Shown: positions 50,084-60,235, numbered from the stretch's first letter. The stretch: DNA of 64,000 nt from Siphonobacter sp. BAB-5405 (GCF_002872335.1 NZ_NJAG01000013.1:1-64000), one strand, 5' to 3'. Notes: generated from the letters alone by a model not told the origin. Numbers and translations: made by a program.

Positions 50084-51841
50084 TTATTTCAGTCCCAGGT
50101 CTTCCTGGATTTGTTTTACCTTCGCTTTCAGGGAATCGTACGTTGTGTTAAAATCTTCTGGTTTCTCCAGCGGAGCATTCACGGATACGTAGAATTTAAT
50201 TTTAGGCTCCGTACCCGACGGACGAGCCGATACCTTCGTACCATCCGCCAGGATCAGTTGAATTACGTTTGACTTTTCAATACCCATTTCCGCCGCGATC
50301 GGTGTTTGCTGACCCGTCGCTACGTCTTTAGATACCAGGTTTTGATAATCCAGAATCGTAACGGGCTTCGATCCGGCTACTTCAGCGGGTGGGTTATTCC
50401 GCATGTCGCTCATCATTCGCTGAATCTCCTCGGCTCCCTCTTTTCCTTTTTTCGTCAGCGAAATCAGTCCTTCGTAGTAGAAGCCGTTTTCCATGTACAT
50501 TTCAGTAAGCATGTCAAACAGACTCAGCCCCTGGTCTTTTGCGTAAGCAGCCAGCTCCGCAATGATGGCACAGGAAGCAATCGCATCCTTATCCCGTACG
50601 GCATCACCGATCAGATACCCATAGCTTTCTTCCCCACCACCGATAAATTGTTCGCGGCCTTCCAGATCACGGATTACTCCTGCAATGTATTTGAAACCGG
50701 TCAGCGTGTTGTAACAGTTCACGCCGTACCGATCACACATTTTATCGATCAGATTCGTCGTTACGATGGTTTTCGCTACGAATTCCTTGCCCGTTAACTT
50801 ACCCGCTTCTTTCCAGGCCCGTAACAGATAAAAGATAATCAAACTAGCCATTTGATTGCCGTTCAGTAGCTGCCATTCTCCATCGGCATTCTTTACGGCT
50901 GAACCTACGCGATCCGCATCCGGGTCAGTTGCCATCACCAGATCCGCATCAATTTCTTTGGCCTTGTTCATGGCCAGGGTCATCGCTTCCGTCTCCTCTG
51001 GATTCGGATATACGACTGTAGGGAAGTTTCCATCCGGTGTTGCCTGCTCTTCAACGATCGTTACATTGGTAAAGCCAATCTTTTCCAGGGCTTTCGGCAC
51101 CAGCGTAATACCCGTTCCGTGAATCGGCGTATACACGATTTTCAAATCTTTCTGCCGCTCGATTACGCCCGGATTCACTACGTTCTTCGTAATCACCTGC
51201 TCCAGGTACTTCTCGTCGACTTCCTCACCAATTTTTTCAATCAAATCCGGATTTCCCTGAAAGTTGATGTCGTCAACGGATTGAATGTTGTTGACTTCCG
51301 TGATAATGTTTTTATCGTGCGGAGCCACCACCTGAGCACCGTCGTTCCAGTAGGCTTTGTAACCGTTGTACTCTTTCGGATTATGAGAGGCTGTAATGAC
51401 TACTCCACTCTGGCAACCCAGCAAGCGAATGGTGAACGAGAGCTCGGGCGTTGGACGTAGTTCTTTGAAGAGAAATACTTTGATTCCATTCGCGGAGAAG
51501 ACATCCGCCGTTACCTGAGCAAATTCAGGGGACATGTTCCGGCTGTCGTGAGCGATGGCTACTTTTATTTCCTGACTGGGAAAACTTTTCTTCAAATAAT
51601 TGGCCAGACCCTGCGTAGCCGCCCCTACCGTGTATTTGTTCATACGGTTTGAGCCTACGCCAATCAAGCCACGTAATCCACCCGTACCGAATTCCAATTC
51701 TTTGTAGAAGGCATCGGTTAATTCCGTATCATTTTTTTCATCCAGCAGTTTCTGAACCGCTGTTCTGGTTGTTTCATCGTAGTTTCCAGAAACCCAATTC
51801 TGTACTTTCTGGCGGATAATCGCGTCGAGACCGGTTGACAT
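50084..51841 (-). CDS. Alpha-D-phosphohexomutase (phosphoglucomutase/phosphomannomutase)
   Basis: A 585-residue enzyme that moves phosphate between the 1 and 6 positions of hexoses. The catalytic Ser is S152 in TASHNPKEYNGYK, the metal loop is DPDADRVG, the sugar-binding loop GGEESYGYL and the phosphate-binding loop RPSGTEPKIKFY; all are intact. Bacteroidota homologues are usually named phosphoglucomutase; the glucose or mannose preference cannot be read. It starts at 51841 with a long AT-rich region upstream. Confidence 0.93.
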   Translation of the reverse strand: MSTGLDAIIRQKVQNWVSGNYDETTRTAVQKLLDEKNDTELTDAFYKELEFGTGGLRGLIGVGSNRMNKYTVGAATQGLANYLKKSFPSQEIKVAIAHDSRNMSPEFAQVTADVFSANGIKVFLFKELRPTPELSFTIRLLGCQSGVVITASHNPKEYNGYKAYWNDGAQVVAPHDKNIITEVNNIQSVDDINFQGNPDLIEKIGEEVDEKYLEQVITKNVVNPGVIERQKDLKIVYTPIHGTGITLVPKALEKIGFTNVTIVEEQATPDGNFPTVVYPNPEETEAMTLAMNKAKEIDADLVMATDPDADRVGSAVKNADGEWQLLNGNQMASLIIFYLLRAWKEAGKLTGKEFVAKTIVTTNLIDKMCDRYGVNCYNTLTGFKYIAGVIRDLEGREQFIGGGEESYGYLIGDAVRDKDAIASCAIIAELAAYAKDQGLSLFDMLTEMYMENGFYYEGLISLTKKGKEGAEEIQRMMSDMRNNPPAEVAGSKPVTILDYQNLVSKDVATGQQTPIAAEMGIEKSNVIQLILADGTKVSARPSGTEPKIKFYVSVNAPLEKPEDFNTTYDSLKAKVKQIQEDLGLK

Positions 51842-52240
51842 ATAGGTAGTTAAAGTTGATAAAAAATTAAGATGTATGAGGAAACTACAAAATTCTGTGC
51901 ATCACGGAGTAAAAAAGAATTCTACTACTAAAATGCTTACTAAATAGTAGTACAATCTTACGGGGAATTTTACTTGTGAAACAAGTCTTTGTACATTTCG
52001 TCGAAAAAATTTACGGCTTTACAAATCCAGCCATTATTAAAATCTCGTTAATATGAAATGAGAATCAGTTACAAATCAACCCATTACATTAACCACTTAT
52101 TTACTAAAATGTTAGGGCCTCGTTGCACCAGATTTTAGTAACCTGTAAAAAGCCGGAGTTAATCGTCCTCTTTTTTACGCACTCTTATTTTTTGTTGAAT
52201 TTCATTTTTAACCCTTTATCCATCGTAATAGCGTATAACT
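51842..52240. other. AT-rich divergent intergenic region
   Basis: About 400 bases between the divergent mutase and coiled-coil genes. It is AT rich and has several T and A tracts, but I found no small gene, no clean TAnnTTTG/TTG pair and no hairpin of note. Both promoters must lie here. Confidence 0.4.
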
Positions 52241-53194
52241 ATGGAGACTACGAATCAAAACAAATCATCTAGCGGAATTTGGGGAGCTGCCTTTGCAGTA
52301 ATGTTGGCCATTTCAGGCGTATTAGGTTTCTTGCTGTTCCAGGAAAAAACGGAGACCGATAAGCAATCGACTGAAATCAGTATCAAGGCCCGGGACCTGG
52401 CTATCACGCACAGCCGTCTGGATTCCATCTCTAGAGAATTGGATGCTAAAATTGCTCAAGTACAACAGTTAGGTGGAAACATCGAAGAGTTACAAAAACT
52501 TAAAGTGCAACTCGAAGCGGACAAAGCCTCTTTGTTAAAGACCAAAAATGTCTCAATTGCTAAGTATACCAAGAAGATTAAAGAATATGAGGCAATTCTG
52601 ACCCAAAAAGATGAAGAAATTGCCCGCTTGCAGGAAGAAAATGGTCAGTTAACGAATCAAAACCAGCAACTGACGCAGGAAAATACCACTATCCGTACGG
52701 ACCTGGATAATACCCGTCGTTCGTATAGTGATTCGGTTAGTACGCTTCGTACCAGCAACCAGGAGTTAGCTGATAAAGTAACGATTGGTTCCGCACTTCG
52801 GGCTGAGAATGTACGTGTATTGGCCGTTAACAAGAAAGGCAAGACTCGCTCAAATGATGAGAACGAGTACAAAGGCAAACGCGTAGATAAAATTAAAGTA
52901 GCCTTTACGCTGGCTCCCAACCCGCTGACGAAAGAGGAATCGAAAGACATTATGATGCGTGTGGTTGATCCCGAAGGTGCCGTATTGTCGGATACTGAAA
53001 CGGGTTCAGGCATCTTCTCTTTCCAGGGACGTGACATGCAGTATACCTACAAACAGTCGATTCAGTACTCTAACAATCGGCCTGTCGTTGAGATGCTGTA
53101 CACGCGTGGTCAGCAGTACAAAAAAGGTAAATATAACGTTGAGCTGTACGCCGAAGGTTTTAAAATCGGCCAGGGCGAATTCGTAGTAAGATAA
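52241..53194 (+). CDS. Membrane-anchored coiled-coil protein, unknown function
   Basis: A 317-residue protein with one N-terminal helix (about residues 12-32, GIWGAAFAVMLAISGVLGFLLF) and a long coiled coil (about 38-190) rich in Glu, Gln and Lys. The C-terminal 120 residues form a globular, beta-rich domain (VDKIKVAFTLAPNPLTKEE ... KYNVELYAEGFKIGQGEF). Homologues are common in Bacteroidota but I know no function. It is probably exposed in the periplasm and anchored in the inner membrane. Confidence 0.65.
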   Translation: METTNQNKSSSGIWGAAFAVMLAISGVLGFLLFQEKTETDKQSTEISIKARDLAITHSRLDSISRELDAKIAQVQQLGGNIEELQKLKVQLEADKASLLKTKNVSIAKYTKKIKEYEAILTQKDEEIARLQEENGQLTNQNQQLTQENTTIRTDLDNTRRSYSDSVSTLRTSNQELADKVTIGSALRAENVRVLAVNKKGKTRSNDENEYKGKRVDKIKVAFTLAPNPLTKEESKDIMMRVVDPEGAVLSDTETGSGIFSFQGRDMQYTYKQSIQYSNNRPVVEMLYTRGQQYKKGKYNVELYAEGFKIGQGEFVVR

Positions 53195-53215
53195 TTTGAT
53201 TATCATAGCTGTAAT

Positions 53216-53250
53216 AAAAATACCGCTCGGATTTCGAGCGGTATTTTTTT
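53216..53250. terminator. Bidirectional terminator
   Basis: A 14-bp perfect stem (53216-53229 with 53235-53248) and a 5-base loop with A and T tracts lies between convergent genes. Confidence 0.9.
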
Positions 53251-53267
53251 GTGTCCTTTAAAACAAA

Positions 53268-54989
53268 CTAAGAACGTACGAGCATAGATGGGACTAACTC
53301 GCCCGTCAGGAACGTTGTTACAGCGGCGGCATTAATCCGGCATTCTTCAATGAGCGGATGTAAAGGTTCACTCAAAGAAAGTTCCAGATCAGCGATGGAA
53401 GGTTTAGCCATAAAGGCAGCATTTAAAATTAGTTCCCTGCCATCCGAGTGTGTATAGATGATTTCGGGACGATATTCTGCAGAAGCCGTCAGGACATTGT
53501 ACAGTTTCTTCGCCAGCTCATACGATTCATCCGTCGCTGTAAACGTAATCGTTTTAACTTCCCGTTGTGGAAGCCCTGCTACGCGTTGCTCAATCGCTTC
53601 ATCAAGACGAGCCAGTTGCTGGCGTAACAGCGTCGTGAATTTACCCGTACGAATGCGTTCGCGGATGGAGAACCGAATAAAGTACGTCAGTGAGTCGGTA
53701 ACATTTAACCCGATTTCAGCCATCTGTTTAAAGATGAACGAACTGGGTGACATACCCGGCAAGGTATTCGGATCGTGCAGTAACACTTCTCCAGCCGGTG
53801 TCAGGAACCCATCGATCCGGGTACAAACGCCAAAACCCAGCAGGCGGAAGGTTTCTTTTACCATCCGATGTACTTCCTGGTTATTTTCCAAACTGGTACG
53901 GATAGGCATTCCTTTGCGTACGGTGTTGGTCAGGTATTTCGTGGCAAAATCAAATACTACATCTTCATCGGCTTTAATTACTTCCGAAGGAGGCAGGGCT
54001 AGCGGAGAACCGTCAAAATCCTGAATTACGCCGCAGCTAAACTCCTGTCCGTACACAAAGCTTTCAAACAATACCGCGTCCTCGGCGTGAATAGAACTCA
54101 GCATAACAATACAGTACTGGGCCGCAAACTGTTCGTCAAGGGCTTTCCATAAATCAGCCGGGTGAGCAATGGTAGTTTCGCCATTGAGTGTGAGCGGAAA
54201 AGCAATGCCTTCATCCAGGTTTGTGACGCGTTGTAAAAAAGCTCCCTTCTCTTCATCACTTAAATAAACCCATTCATCGGGGCGAATTTCCTGTTGAAAG
54301 AAGCTTTGCCGTACGCCTTTTTCGAATACTTCCTGGCTGTCCTTGCGAATAAAGGATACGCCGATGGACGAGCCCTGATGCGGAGCTTTACACACAAAAG
54401 GAAATCCTACATTCTGTTTAACCTGCTCAAAAAGCAATTCCCGATCGAACTCATCCCATTCCGATTTACTCAGCGAAAAGAGTCGCTTGTTCAAGCCTAC
54501 CGTTTGTTGAATGAGTTGATTCTGGGTAATCTTATCAATACCAATTCCTGAACCCATAAGGCCTGAGCCGTAGTAGGGCATTCCATACCATTCGAGCAAG
54601 CCCTGAATGGCTCCATCTTCGAGTTGAGGACCATGCACGGCCAGGAAAGCGAAATCAAAATACTGCCTGAATTCGTGCGGCATCAGGCGTTTACCTACCT
54701 GACTAATCATGTTCTCCTCCTGTTCAGGCGTCAGTTCCAGTGACTCTTCGTAGACCCGAAACGGATATCCTTCCGTACGAACGAATGACTGAGGCGGGTA
54801 GAAATCCCGAATGGAAGCCGCTTCCATGTACTGCGTTTCAAGCAGGATAAAATTTCCCCGACCATCAATAAATACGGGAATGGGCTCGAACAAGTAGCGG
54901 TCCAGCCCCGTATAGGTTGTCTTTCCGCCTAAAAATGAAATCTCCCGTTCGCGAGCCGGGCCACCGAAGAAAATGCCAATTCTAAACAA
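53268..54989 (-). CDS. Ddl-like ATP-grasp ligase with long C-terminal extension
   Basis: A 573-residue ATP-grasp protein related to D-alanine-D-alanine ligase, which is usually 300-370 residues. The N-terminal part has GGPAREREISF (the Ddl-like GGxSxE[RH]EVS block), FLAVHGPQLEDG and KAPHQGSSIGVSF. The metal site reads RIDGFLTPAGEVLLHDPNTLPGMSPSS, with Asp where Ddl has Glu. An extra region of about 110 residues follows, ending in LTGELVPSMLVRS. It may ligate two amino acids or have another substrate. The start at 54989 (MFRIGIFFGG) fits the fold. Confidence 0.75.
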   Translation of the reverse strand: MFRIGIFFGGPAREREISFLGGKTTYTGLDRYLFEPIPVFIDGRGNFILLETQYMEAASIRDFYPPQSFVRTEGYPFRVYEESLELTPEQEENMISQVGKRLMPHEFRQYFDFAFLAVHGPQLEDGAIQGLLEWYGMPYYGSGLMGSGIGIDKITQNQLIQQTVGLNKRLFSLSKSEWDEFDRELLFEQVKQNVGFPFVCKAPHQGSSIGVSFIRKDSQEVFEKGVRQSFFQQEIRPDEWVYLSDEEKGAFLQRVTNLDEGIAFPLTLNGETTIAHPADLWKALDEQFAAQYCIVMLSSIHAEDAVLFESFVYGQEFSCGVIQDFDGSPLALPPSEVIKADEDVVFDFATKYLTNTVRKGMPIRTSLENNQEVHRMVKETFRLLGFGVCTRIDGFLTPAGEVLLHDPNTLPGMSPSSFIFKQMAEIGLNVTDSLTYFIRFSIRERIRTGKFTTLLRQQLARLDEAIEQRVAGLPQREVKTITFTATDESYELAKKLYNVLTASAEYRPEIIYTHSDGRELILNAAFMAKPSIADLELSLSEPLHPLIEECRINAAAVTTFLTGELVPSMLVRS

Positions 54990-55110
54990 GGTATTCAGTT
55001 TTAAAGGAACAAAAATGGGATTTGACTTGAGAATCGAAAGTTACGGAGCTGTGTATAGAATGTCACATGCTCGTCGGCAGAAATACGAAAATCACCCGTA
55101 AGGCGTTACA

Positions 55111-55139
55111 AAAAAAGCCCCAGAATTTCTTCTGAAGCT
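55111..55139 (-). terminator. Terminator of the T9SS cargo gene
   Basis: A hairpin of about 10 bp with two G-U pairs and a 4-base loop, followed on the minus strand by a T tract, lies 26 bases after the stop at 55165. Confidence 0.7.
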
Positions 55140-55164
55140 CTTTCTATTGTTTTTTCAGGTCGTA

Positions 55165-55791
55165 CTAGGGATGACGTACCAGTAATTTCTTCGTAATTAA
55201 TGTTCTTCCTTCCTGCGAAAGCTGATAAAAATAAATGTTGTTCGGAAGATTTGACGTAGTGATACGTTGCTTACGTTCACTGCGATCCAGCATAATGTCC
55301 GCCACTTGCATACCTAACGGACTGTAAATGGTAATTTTTGCATCGCCAGCGTTAGCTGCTATGGCATACTCTACGTCTACATGATCGTTAGCCGGATTCG
55401 GATACAGATTGGAGATCGTGATTTTATCGCTGACGTACAGTTTTTCCGTCGATGGGTTGGATTCTTCAGAAGCCAGTGGTTCCGTAGCTACTACCGCTAA
55501 GGGAGCTAATGGTTGATCCGTTTTAGGGGAGCCCGTCGACTTGGGACGATTCCGTAAAAGCGTACGATAATATTCGTTAACGGCCGTCGAACGATTCAAC
55601 TTTACCTCCCGTGACATTTCGGCTTTGGGATAGAAAAAAGAACTCATTTGTTGGGGAACGACCGCAGATTTTGCTTTTGGTTTAATGTCAAGTCGACTGC
55701 GTTTCGGCTCTCCCTGAGCGTACGTATCAAGCGTCACTGCTGAAGACAGGACGATTGAAATGCCGTACAGAAAGAGTAAAAGGTGTTTCAT
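55165..55791 (-). CDS. T9SS type A sorting domain protein
   Basis: A 208-residue secreted protein. The signal peptide (about 1-25) starts MKHLLLFLYGISIVL and ends before QGEPKRSRLDIKP. The last 75 residues are a T9SS type A sorting domain (ISNLYPNPANDHVDVEY ... TISSL-like NLPNNIYFYQL ... ITKKLLVRHP). The middle of about 110 residues has low complexity with no recognised domain, so it may be a small structural or matrix protein. An ATG at 55812 gives a slightly longer form. Confidence 0.82.
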   Translation of the reverse strand: MKHLLLFLYGISIVLSSAVTLDTYAQGEPKRSRLDIKPKAKSAVVPQQMSSFFYPKAEMSREVKLNRSTAVNEYYRTLLRNRPKSTGSPKTDQPLAPLAVVATEPLASEESNPSTEKLYVSDKITISNLYPNPANDHVDVEYAIAANAGDAKITIYSPLGMQVADIMLDRSERKQRITTSNLPNNIYFYQLSQEGRTLITKKLLVRHP

Positions 55792-55959
55792 AAATTGTTG
55801 TATGAAATGCAATCGCTACTTTTTGCAGGAGCAAATGTAGCCATATACGTTTGATAACCAAGTTTTTAACAAGTATTAACACTAAATAATTTACTTTTGT
55901 GAATTACTCAGAGAAAAAGGCATACCAAATATTTTCTACCCTGGTTTCCCCAAATTTTC

Positions 55960-57570
55960 TCACTTTTTCAGGGTAGCCGTTGGTTCTACTTTCTTGACTG
56001 GGGTAGGCTTAACCTGCTTGACTGGTAAGCGTTTAACCATTTCCCGCGTAGGTCTTTCCTTCTCCCGCCAATTGAACCCATCCAGCTCCCGATTGTCCGC
56101 CGTTACTTCTTTGGGAGGTCTTAATACACCGTCCGGACTTCCCACAAAAGCGATGCGTTTCACTTGGTTTTCCTTAAAATGAAGCCGCATCCGTGAAGCT
56201 TGGACGTAATTCATGCCAATCGGTTTACTATCATCTTTTTTAGCGAAATAAATACTTTCGCCATTCCCCTCTACCAGTGTATTATCGAGTTTTGAATCCG
56301 CATTAAAATAAGCCGTTATTCGTCGACCCTTCACTTGATTGTACTGAATCAATGTATCTCTGGCAATAATAAAGGCTCGTCGGTTGAGATACATCGTCCG
56401 CATCTTATTATTTACTAAACGGACAAAAATACTATCGGCTTCCGACTGATTCTGGCCGTTCCAGAGTATCGGCTTTTTATAAAAGGAAATCAGTGAATCA
56501 GCCAGATTGTAGACCAGTGAATCACACTTGGCTTGTAAATCGTTACGGAAAATCAGTACATGACGATCCGCAATAAACCTTCGGGTAGTGTCTTTGACCC
56601 CACGTATTTCCTGCGAAATCAGCGTATCCGCGGAGAGTAATAAGGTATCCCTGGCAAAGAATTTTTGTAATAAAGCTTCGCCGTACACCCGCGAAATGCC
56701 CGTTTTACCGAAATACCTTCCTACCTGTCCGGTTAGTATGGCACTGTCTTTCTTCGCCACCATGACTACATTTCCTCGGGCAATGCCGATTTGGGTAATG
56801 GGGTCGTAAAACAGTGAATCACCCGTTAAATCATTGTTGGGCATACGTACCGTCGAACGTCCCCTGAAATTCGAAATCCGCGAATTCAAGTTATACGAAC
56901 CTGAGGATGTAAAAAGCGTATCGTTGGCTGCTTCCTGCTTTTTCTTTTTTGAAATAATCTGCGTAGGAGCGATAAAATAGGCTTCCTTGGAAAGGGTACT
57001 ATACCGGAGTGAATCAGCAAATAAATCGGTTTCCGGACTCTTCACTTTCACATTTCGCTTGAATACCGAAAGCTTGGTAGCCGTATTGTAATAGCCCTCT
57101 TTACTCACCAGGGTACTGGTTTTATCCACCAGCGTCCCTCCCGTATTGTAGCTGGCGATTTTCGAATTCATGTCGTAATCGAGCTTACGGGTTTTCAGCG
57201 TAGACACCTTATCATTCAGCGTCACAACGCGGCCCGTAATCTTGGCCTGCCGGGTGTTGCCAAAGTACATCGCCGTATCACCCGTCAGCGTAAGACTGTC
57301 GCCCTGGATGATTTTTACATTTCCATAAGCTTCGACGACGTTGATGAGGTCATTTTTCTTGGCCAGGTGACAGAGCAAGACGACATTCCCCTGTCGCATG
57401 CGTACATTTCCCCGCAGAAAGGTATTACCGACCGTCTGGTCCACCCAGAGTGTATCGGAATAATCTACATCCACTACTTTTCCTGCCGGAGCGGGCGTGG
57501 GATTCTGAGCCCATCCCCAGAGTGGAAGGAAGAGTAGCAACCCTAAAATATATCTTTGCCAGTGTTTCAT
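55960..57570 (-). CDS. OstA/LptA-like lipopolysaccharide transport protein
   Basis: A 536-residue exported protein with a signal peptide (about 1-21, LGLLLFLPLWGWAQ). The rest is a row of beta-strand repeats like OstA/LptA (GNVRMRQGNVVLLCHLA, NVVEAYGNVKIIQGDSLTLTGDTAMYFG, AKITGRVVTLNDKVSTLKT), with about 15 such turns. OstA-like proteins carry lipopolysaccharide across the periplasm. The C terminus is proline and lysine rich. It is divergent from tilS, with a gap of 30 bases. The exact place in LPS transport is not proven. Confidence 0.78.
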   Translation of the reverse strand: MKHWQRYILGLLLFLPLWGWAQNPTPAPAGKVVDVDYSDTLWVDQTVGNTFLRGNVRMRQGNVVLLCHLAKKNDLINVVEAYGNVKIIQGDSLTLTGDTAMYFGNTRQAKITGRVVTLNDKVSTLKTRKLDYDMNSKIASYNTGGTLVDKTSTLVSKEGYYNTATKLSVFKRNVKVKSPETDLFADSLRYSTLSKEAYFIAPTQIISKKKKQEAANDTLFTSSGSYNLNSRISNFRGRSTVRMPNNDLTGDSLFYDPITQIGIARGNVVMVAKKDSAILTGQVGRYFGKTGISRVYGEALLQKFFARDTLLLSADTLISQEIRGVKDTTRRFIADRHVLIFRNDLQAKCDSLVYNLADSLISFYKKPILWNGQNQSEADSIFVRLVNNKMRTMYLNRRAFIIARDTLIQYNQVKGRRITAYFNADSKLDNTLVEGNGESIYFAKKDDSKPIGMNYVQASRMRLHFKENQVKRIAFVGSPDGVLRPPKEVTADNRELDGFNWREKERPTREMVKRLPVKQVKPTPVKKVEPTATLKK

Positions 57571-57600
57571 TTGCATGGGCAAAATTAACCATTCGCAAGC

Positions 57601-58940
57601 GTGCTGACCGAATTTTTAGCATTCATTAACGAGCGAAAACTCTTTTCTTCCCAGGATCGGCTTTTGCTGGCCGTTAGCGGAGGACTGGATTCGGTCGTAC
57701 TTACTCATTTAATCCGACAAGCCGGCTTTGCGTACGGCATTGCTCACGTTAATTTTCAATTACGCGGAGACGAATCGGTTCGGGATGAGCTTTTCGTGCA
57801 AACGCTTGCCGAGCAGCAGAGTGTCCCTTTTTATCTCCAACGCTTTGATACGCTAACCATCGCCCGTCAGAAAGGTTTATCCACCCAACTGGCCGCCCGT
57901 ACCTTACGCTATGAATGGTTTGAACGTCTGCGAACGGATCAGGCTACACCTACATTCTGACGGCTCATCACCTTAATGATTCCCTGGAAACCGTCCTTTT
58001 GAATCTGGTTCGGGGTACGGGACTTGCGGGGTTTCGCGGTATTCCCGCACAAACGCCTACCCTGATTCGTCCCTTACTGGGCTTCAGCCGGGAACAACTG
58101 GCTGCCTATGCGGCTGAACAGGGCTTAGTCTGGGTCGAAGATTCGAGCAATCAGAAAGACGCCTACCGTCGCAATCGGCTCCGCCATCAGGTGGTTCCAG
58201 TGTTACAGGAGCTAAATCCCAATATGCTCGGTACCTTTCGCACGACCCTCGACCGCATGGAAGCCGCCGAACGATTTATCGCCCAGCAACTGCAATCCTG
58301 GCAACAGCAGGTGGCTCAAACGCACGAAATTTCATTGTCCTCGCTGGATGCCTTTCCCGAGCCCCTGTTCGTATTGACTGAAACGCTCAAGGCCTATGAC
58401 TTTTTCTACCAACAATGTCAGGCTATTTACCAGAACCGTTGGGCTCAGCCCGGCACCCGGTATTTCTCTGCCCGGTATGAGCTGGTACTCGATCGGCAAC
58501 GCTGGCTGCTGGAGCTTCGGCAAACCTCGTCTCCCTCCGTACAAACCATTCCGGATGCTCCGGCTGTTATTTATACACCGTTTTTCAGCCTTACGTTGCA
58601 ACGCCTGGAAAATTTTTCCTGGAAAGCGAACTCACGGGTAGCTTATCTGGATGCAGCGGCACTGATTTTTCCACTTACCCTGCGAATTTGGCAACCGGGG
58701 GATTGGTTCTGCCCCCTGGGTTTAGCTGGCAAACGGCAGAAAGTCAGTGATTTTCTGGTCAATCAGAAAATACCCCGTATGGAGAAAGATCGCGTTTACG
58801 TACTCGAATCCCAGGGCCAGATTGCCTGGATTGTGGGCTACCGCGTAGATGAACGGTTCAAAATTACCGAAAAAACGCAGACGGCCGTACGGGTAGAAAT
58901 CAACCGAGAGCAGTCTCTTGCAGAAACTACTTTTTCATAA
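57601..58940 (+). CDS. tilS: tRNA(Ile)-lysidine synthetase (frameshifted in this sequence)
   Basis: TilS modifies C34 of a tRNA-Ile so that it reads AUA and is essential in almost all bacteria. The PP-loop motif SGGLDS is at residues 26-31. The first frame ends at 57960 after LRYEWFERLRTDQ; adding one G near 57942 restores GYTYILTAHHLNDSLETVLLNL, the next TilS motif, in frame with the rest to 58940. The C-terminal domains (RLRHQVVPVLQELNPN, WQPGDWFCPLG, KVSDFLVNQKIPRMEK) are intact. A sequence error is more likely than a dead gene. The start is a GTG at 57601; an OstA-like gene is divergent. Confidence 0.92.
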
Positions 58941-58945
58941 ATGCA

Positions 58946-58975
58946 TTTGTATCTAACAGAAAGCCGATAGTTTTG
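58946..58975 (+). promoter_or_regulatory. Promoter of the aldose epimerase gene
   Basis: TAGTTTTG (58968-58975) matches the -7 consensus and TTTG lies at 58946-58949 with an 18-base spacer. Transcription would start about 50 bases before the ATG at 59033. Confidence 0.62.
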
Positions 58976-59032
58976 CTTTCTATCGATTGGAAAGCGATTT
59001 CGTCTGACCATCTTTTCCTAAACCTCGTAACC

Positions 59033-60220
59033 ATGCTTCATTCATTCCTTCGCCTCGGAAGTGTAACCCTGCTCCTGGGACTGGCCTTAGCAGCCTGCCA
59101 GTCTTCCGAAAAAACGGCTACCACTACCCAAGATTCTACTACTGCTTCCACTATGTCTGCTTCGATTACGAAAGTTGCCTTTGGCACGCTTAACAATCAG
59201 CCTGTCGATCTCTACACCCTGACCAACGATCAGGGAATGGTGGTGAAGATCACCAACTACGGCGGCATCATTACCGAAATCCACGTGCCCGATAAAGAAG
59301 GCAAGCTCGGTGACGTCGTACTGGGCTTTGACTCGCTGGCGGGTTATCGGCAACCGAACGTTCCGTACTTCGGAGCGTTGATTGGACGGTACGGCAACCG
59401 TATTGCCAAAGGCCAGTTTAATCTGGAAGGAAAAACCTACAAACTGCCCATCAACAACGGACCAAACTCGCTGCACGGCGGTACGGAAGGCTTTGACAAG
59501 AAAGTCTGGACGGCTGAAGAAGTAAAAACAGATTCAACGGTAGGCTTAAAGTTGACGCTGGTTAGTCCCGACGGGGATCAGGGTTATCCCGGTACGCTTA
59601 AGGCAACCGTAACCTATACGCTTAGCGATAACAATGCCCTTCGCCTTGACTATGAGGCAACGACGGACAAGCCAACCGTGGTTAACCTGACCAACCACAC
59701 GTATTTTAACCTGACGGGTGGTACGAGTGACATTCTGGGACACGAAGTACAACTCAAAGCCAGCCGGATTGTCCCCGTAGGTGCCGACCTGATTCCAACG
59801 GGTAAACTCCAGGACGTAAAAGGTACGCCTTTTGACTTTACTACGGCCACTGTCGTAGGTCAACGGATTAACGATACCAAAGACGAACAAATCAAAAACG
59901 GCGGTGGCTATGATCATTGCTGGGTGTTCGACGAAGCCGGTACGGGCCTGAAATCGCAGGGAATGGTCTACGAGCCGACTACGGGCCGCACCATTGAACT
60001 GCTCACGACTGAGCCCGCCGTTCAATTCTATTCGGGTAATTTCCTGGATGGAAAACTGACGGGCAAAAACAACGTCAACTACAAAAAGCGGTCTGGCCTT
60101 TGCCTGGAGACAGAACATTATCCAGATTCGCCTAATCAGGCTACTTTCCCCTCGACGGTACTGAAACCAGGTCAGACGTATACCTCGACGACGGAATACC
60201 GTTTCTCGGTTCGTAAATAA
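59033..60220 (+). CDS. galM: Aldose 1-epimerase (galactose mutarotase), lipoprotein
   Basis: A 395-residue lipoprotein with lipobox ALAAC (Cys22), which would sit in the periplasm or outer membrane. The galactose mutarotase fold shows NGPNSLHGG, NHTYFNLTGG (His for acid/base catalysis), YDHCWVF and CLETEHYPDSPNQ. It interconverts alpha and beta anomers of hexoses. The ATG at 59033 gives the signal sequence; a frame open from 58973 is not needed. It stands alone with a good promoter. Confidence 0.93.
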   Translation: MLHSFLRLGSVTLLLGLALAACQSSEKTATTTQDSTTASTMSASITKVAFGTLNNQPVDLYTLTNDQGMVVKITNYGGIITEIHVPDKEGKLGDVVLGFDSLAGYRQPNVPYFGALIGRYGNRIAKGQFNLEGKTYKLPINNGPNSLHGGTEGFDKKVWTAEEVKTDSTVGLKLTLVSPDGDQGYPGTLKATVTYTLSDNNALRLDYEATTDKPTVVNLTNHTYFNLTGGTSDILGHEVQLKASRIVPVGADLIPTGKLQDVKGTPFDFTTATVVGQRINDTKDEQIKNGGGYDHCWVFDEAGTGLKSQGMVYEPTTGRTIELLTTEPAVQFYSGNFLDGKLTGKNNVNYKKRSGLCLETEHYPDSPNQATFPSTVLKPGQTYTSTTEYRFSVRK

Positions 60221-60235
60221 GATTGCCTCATTCCT

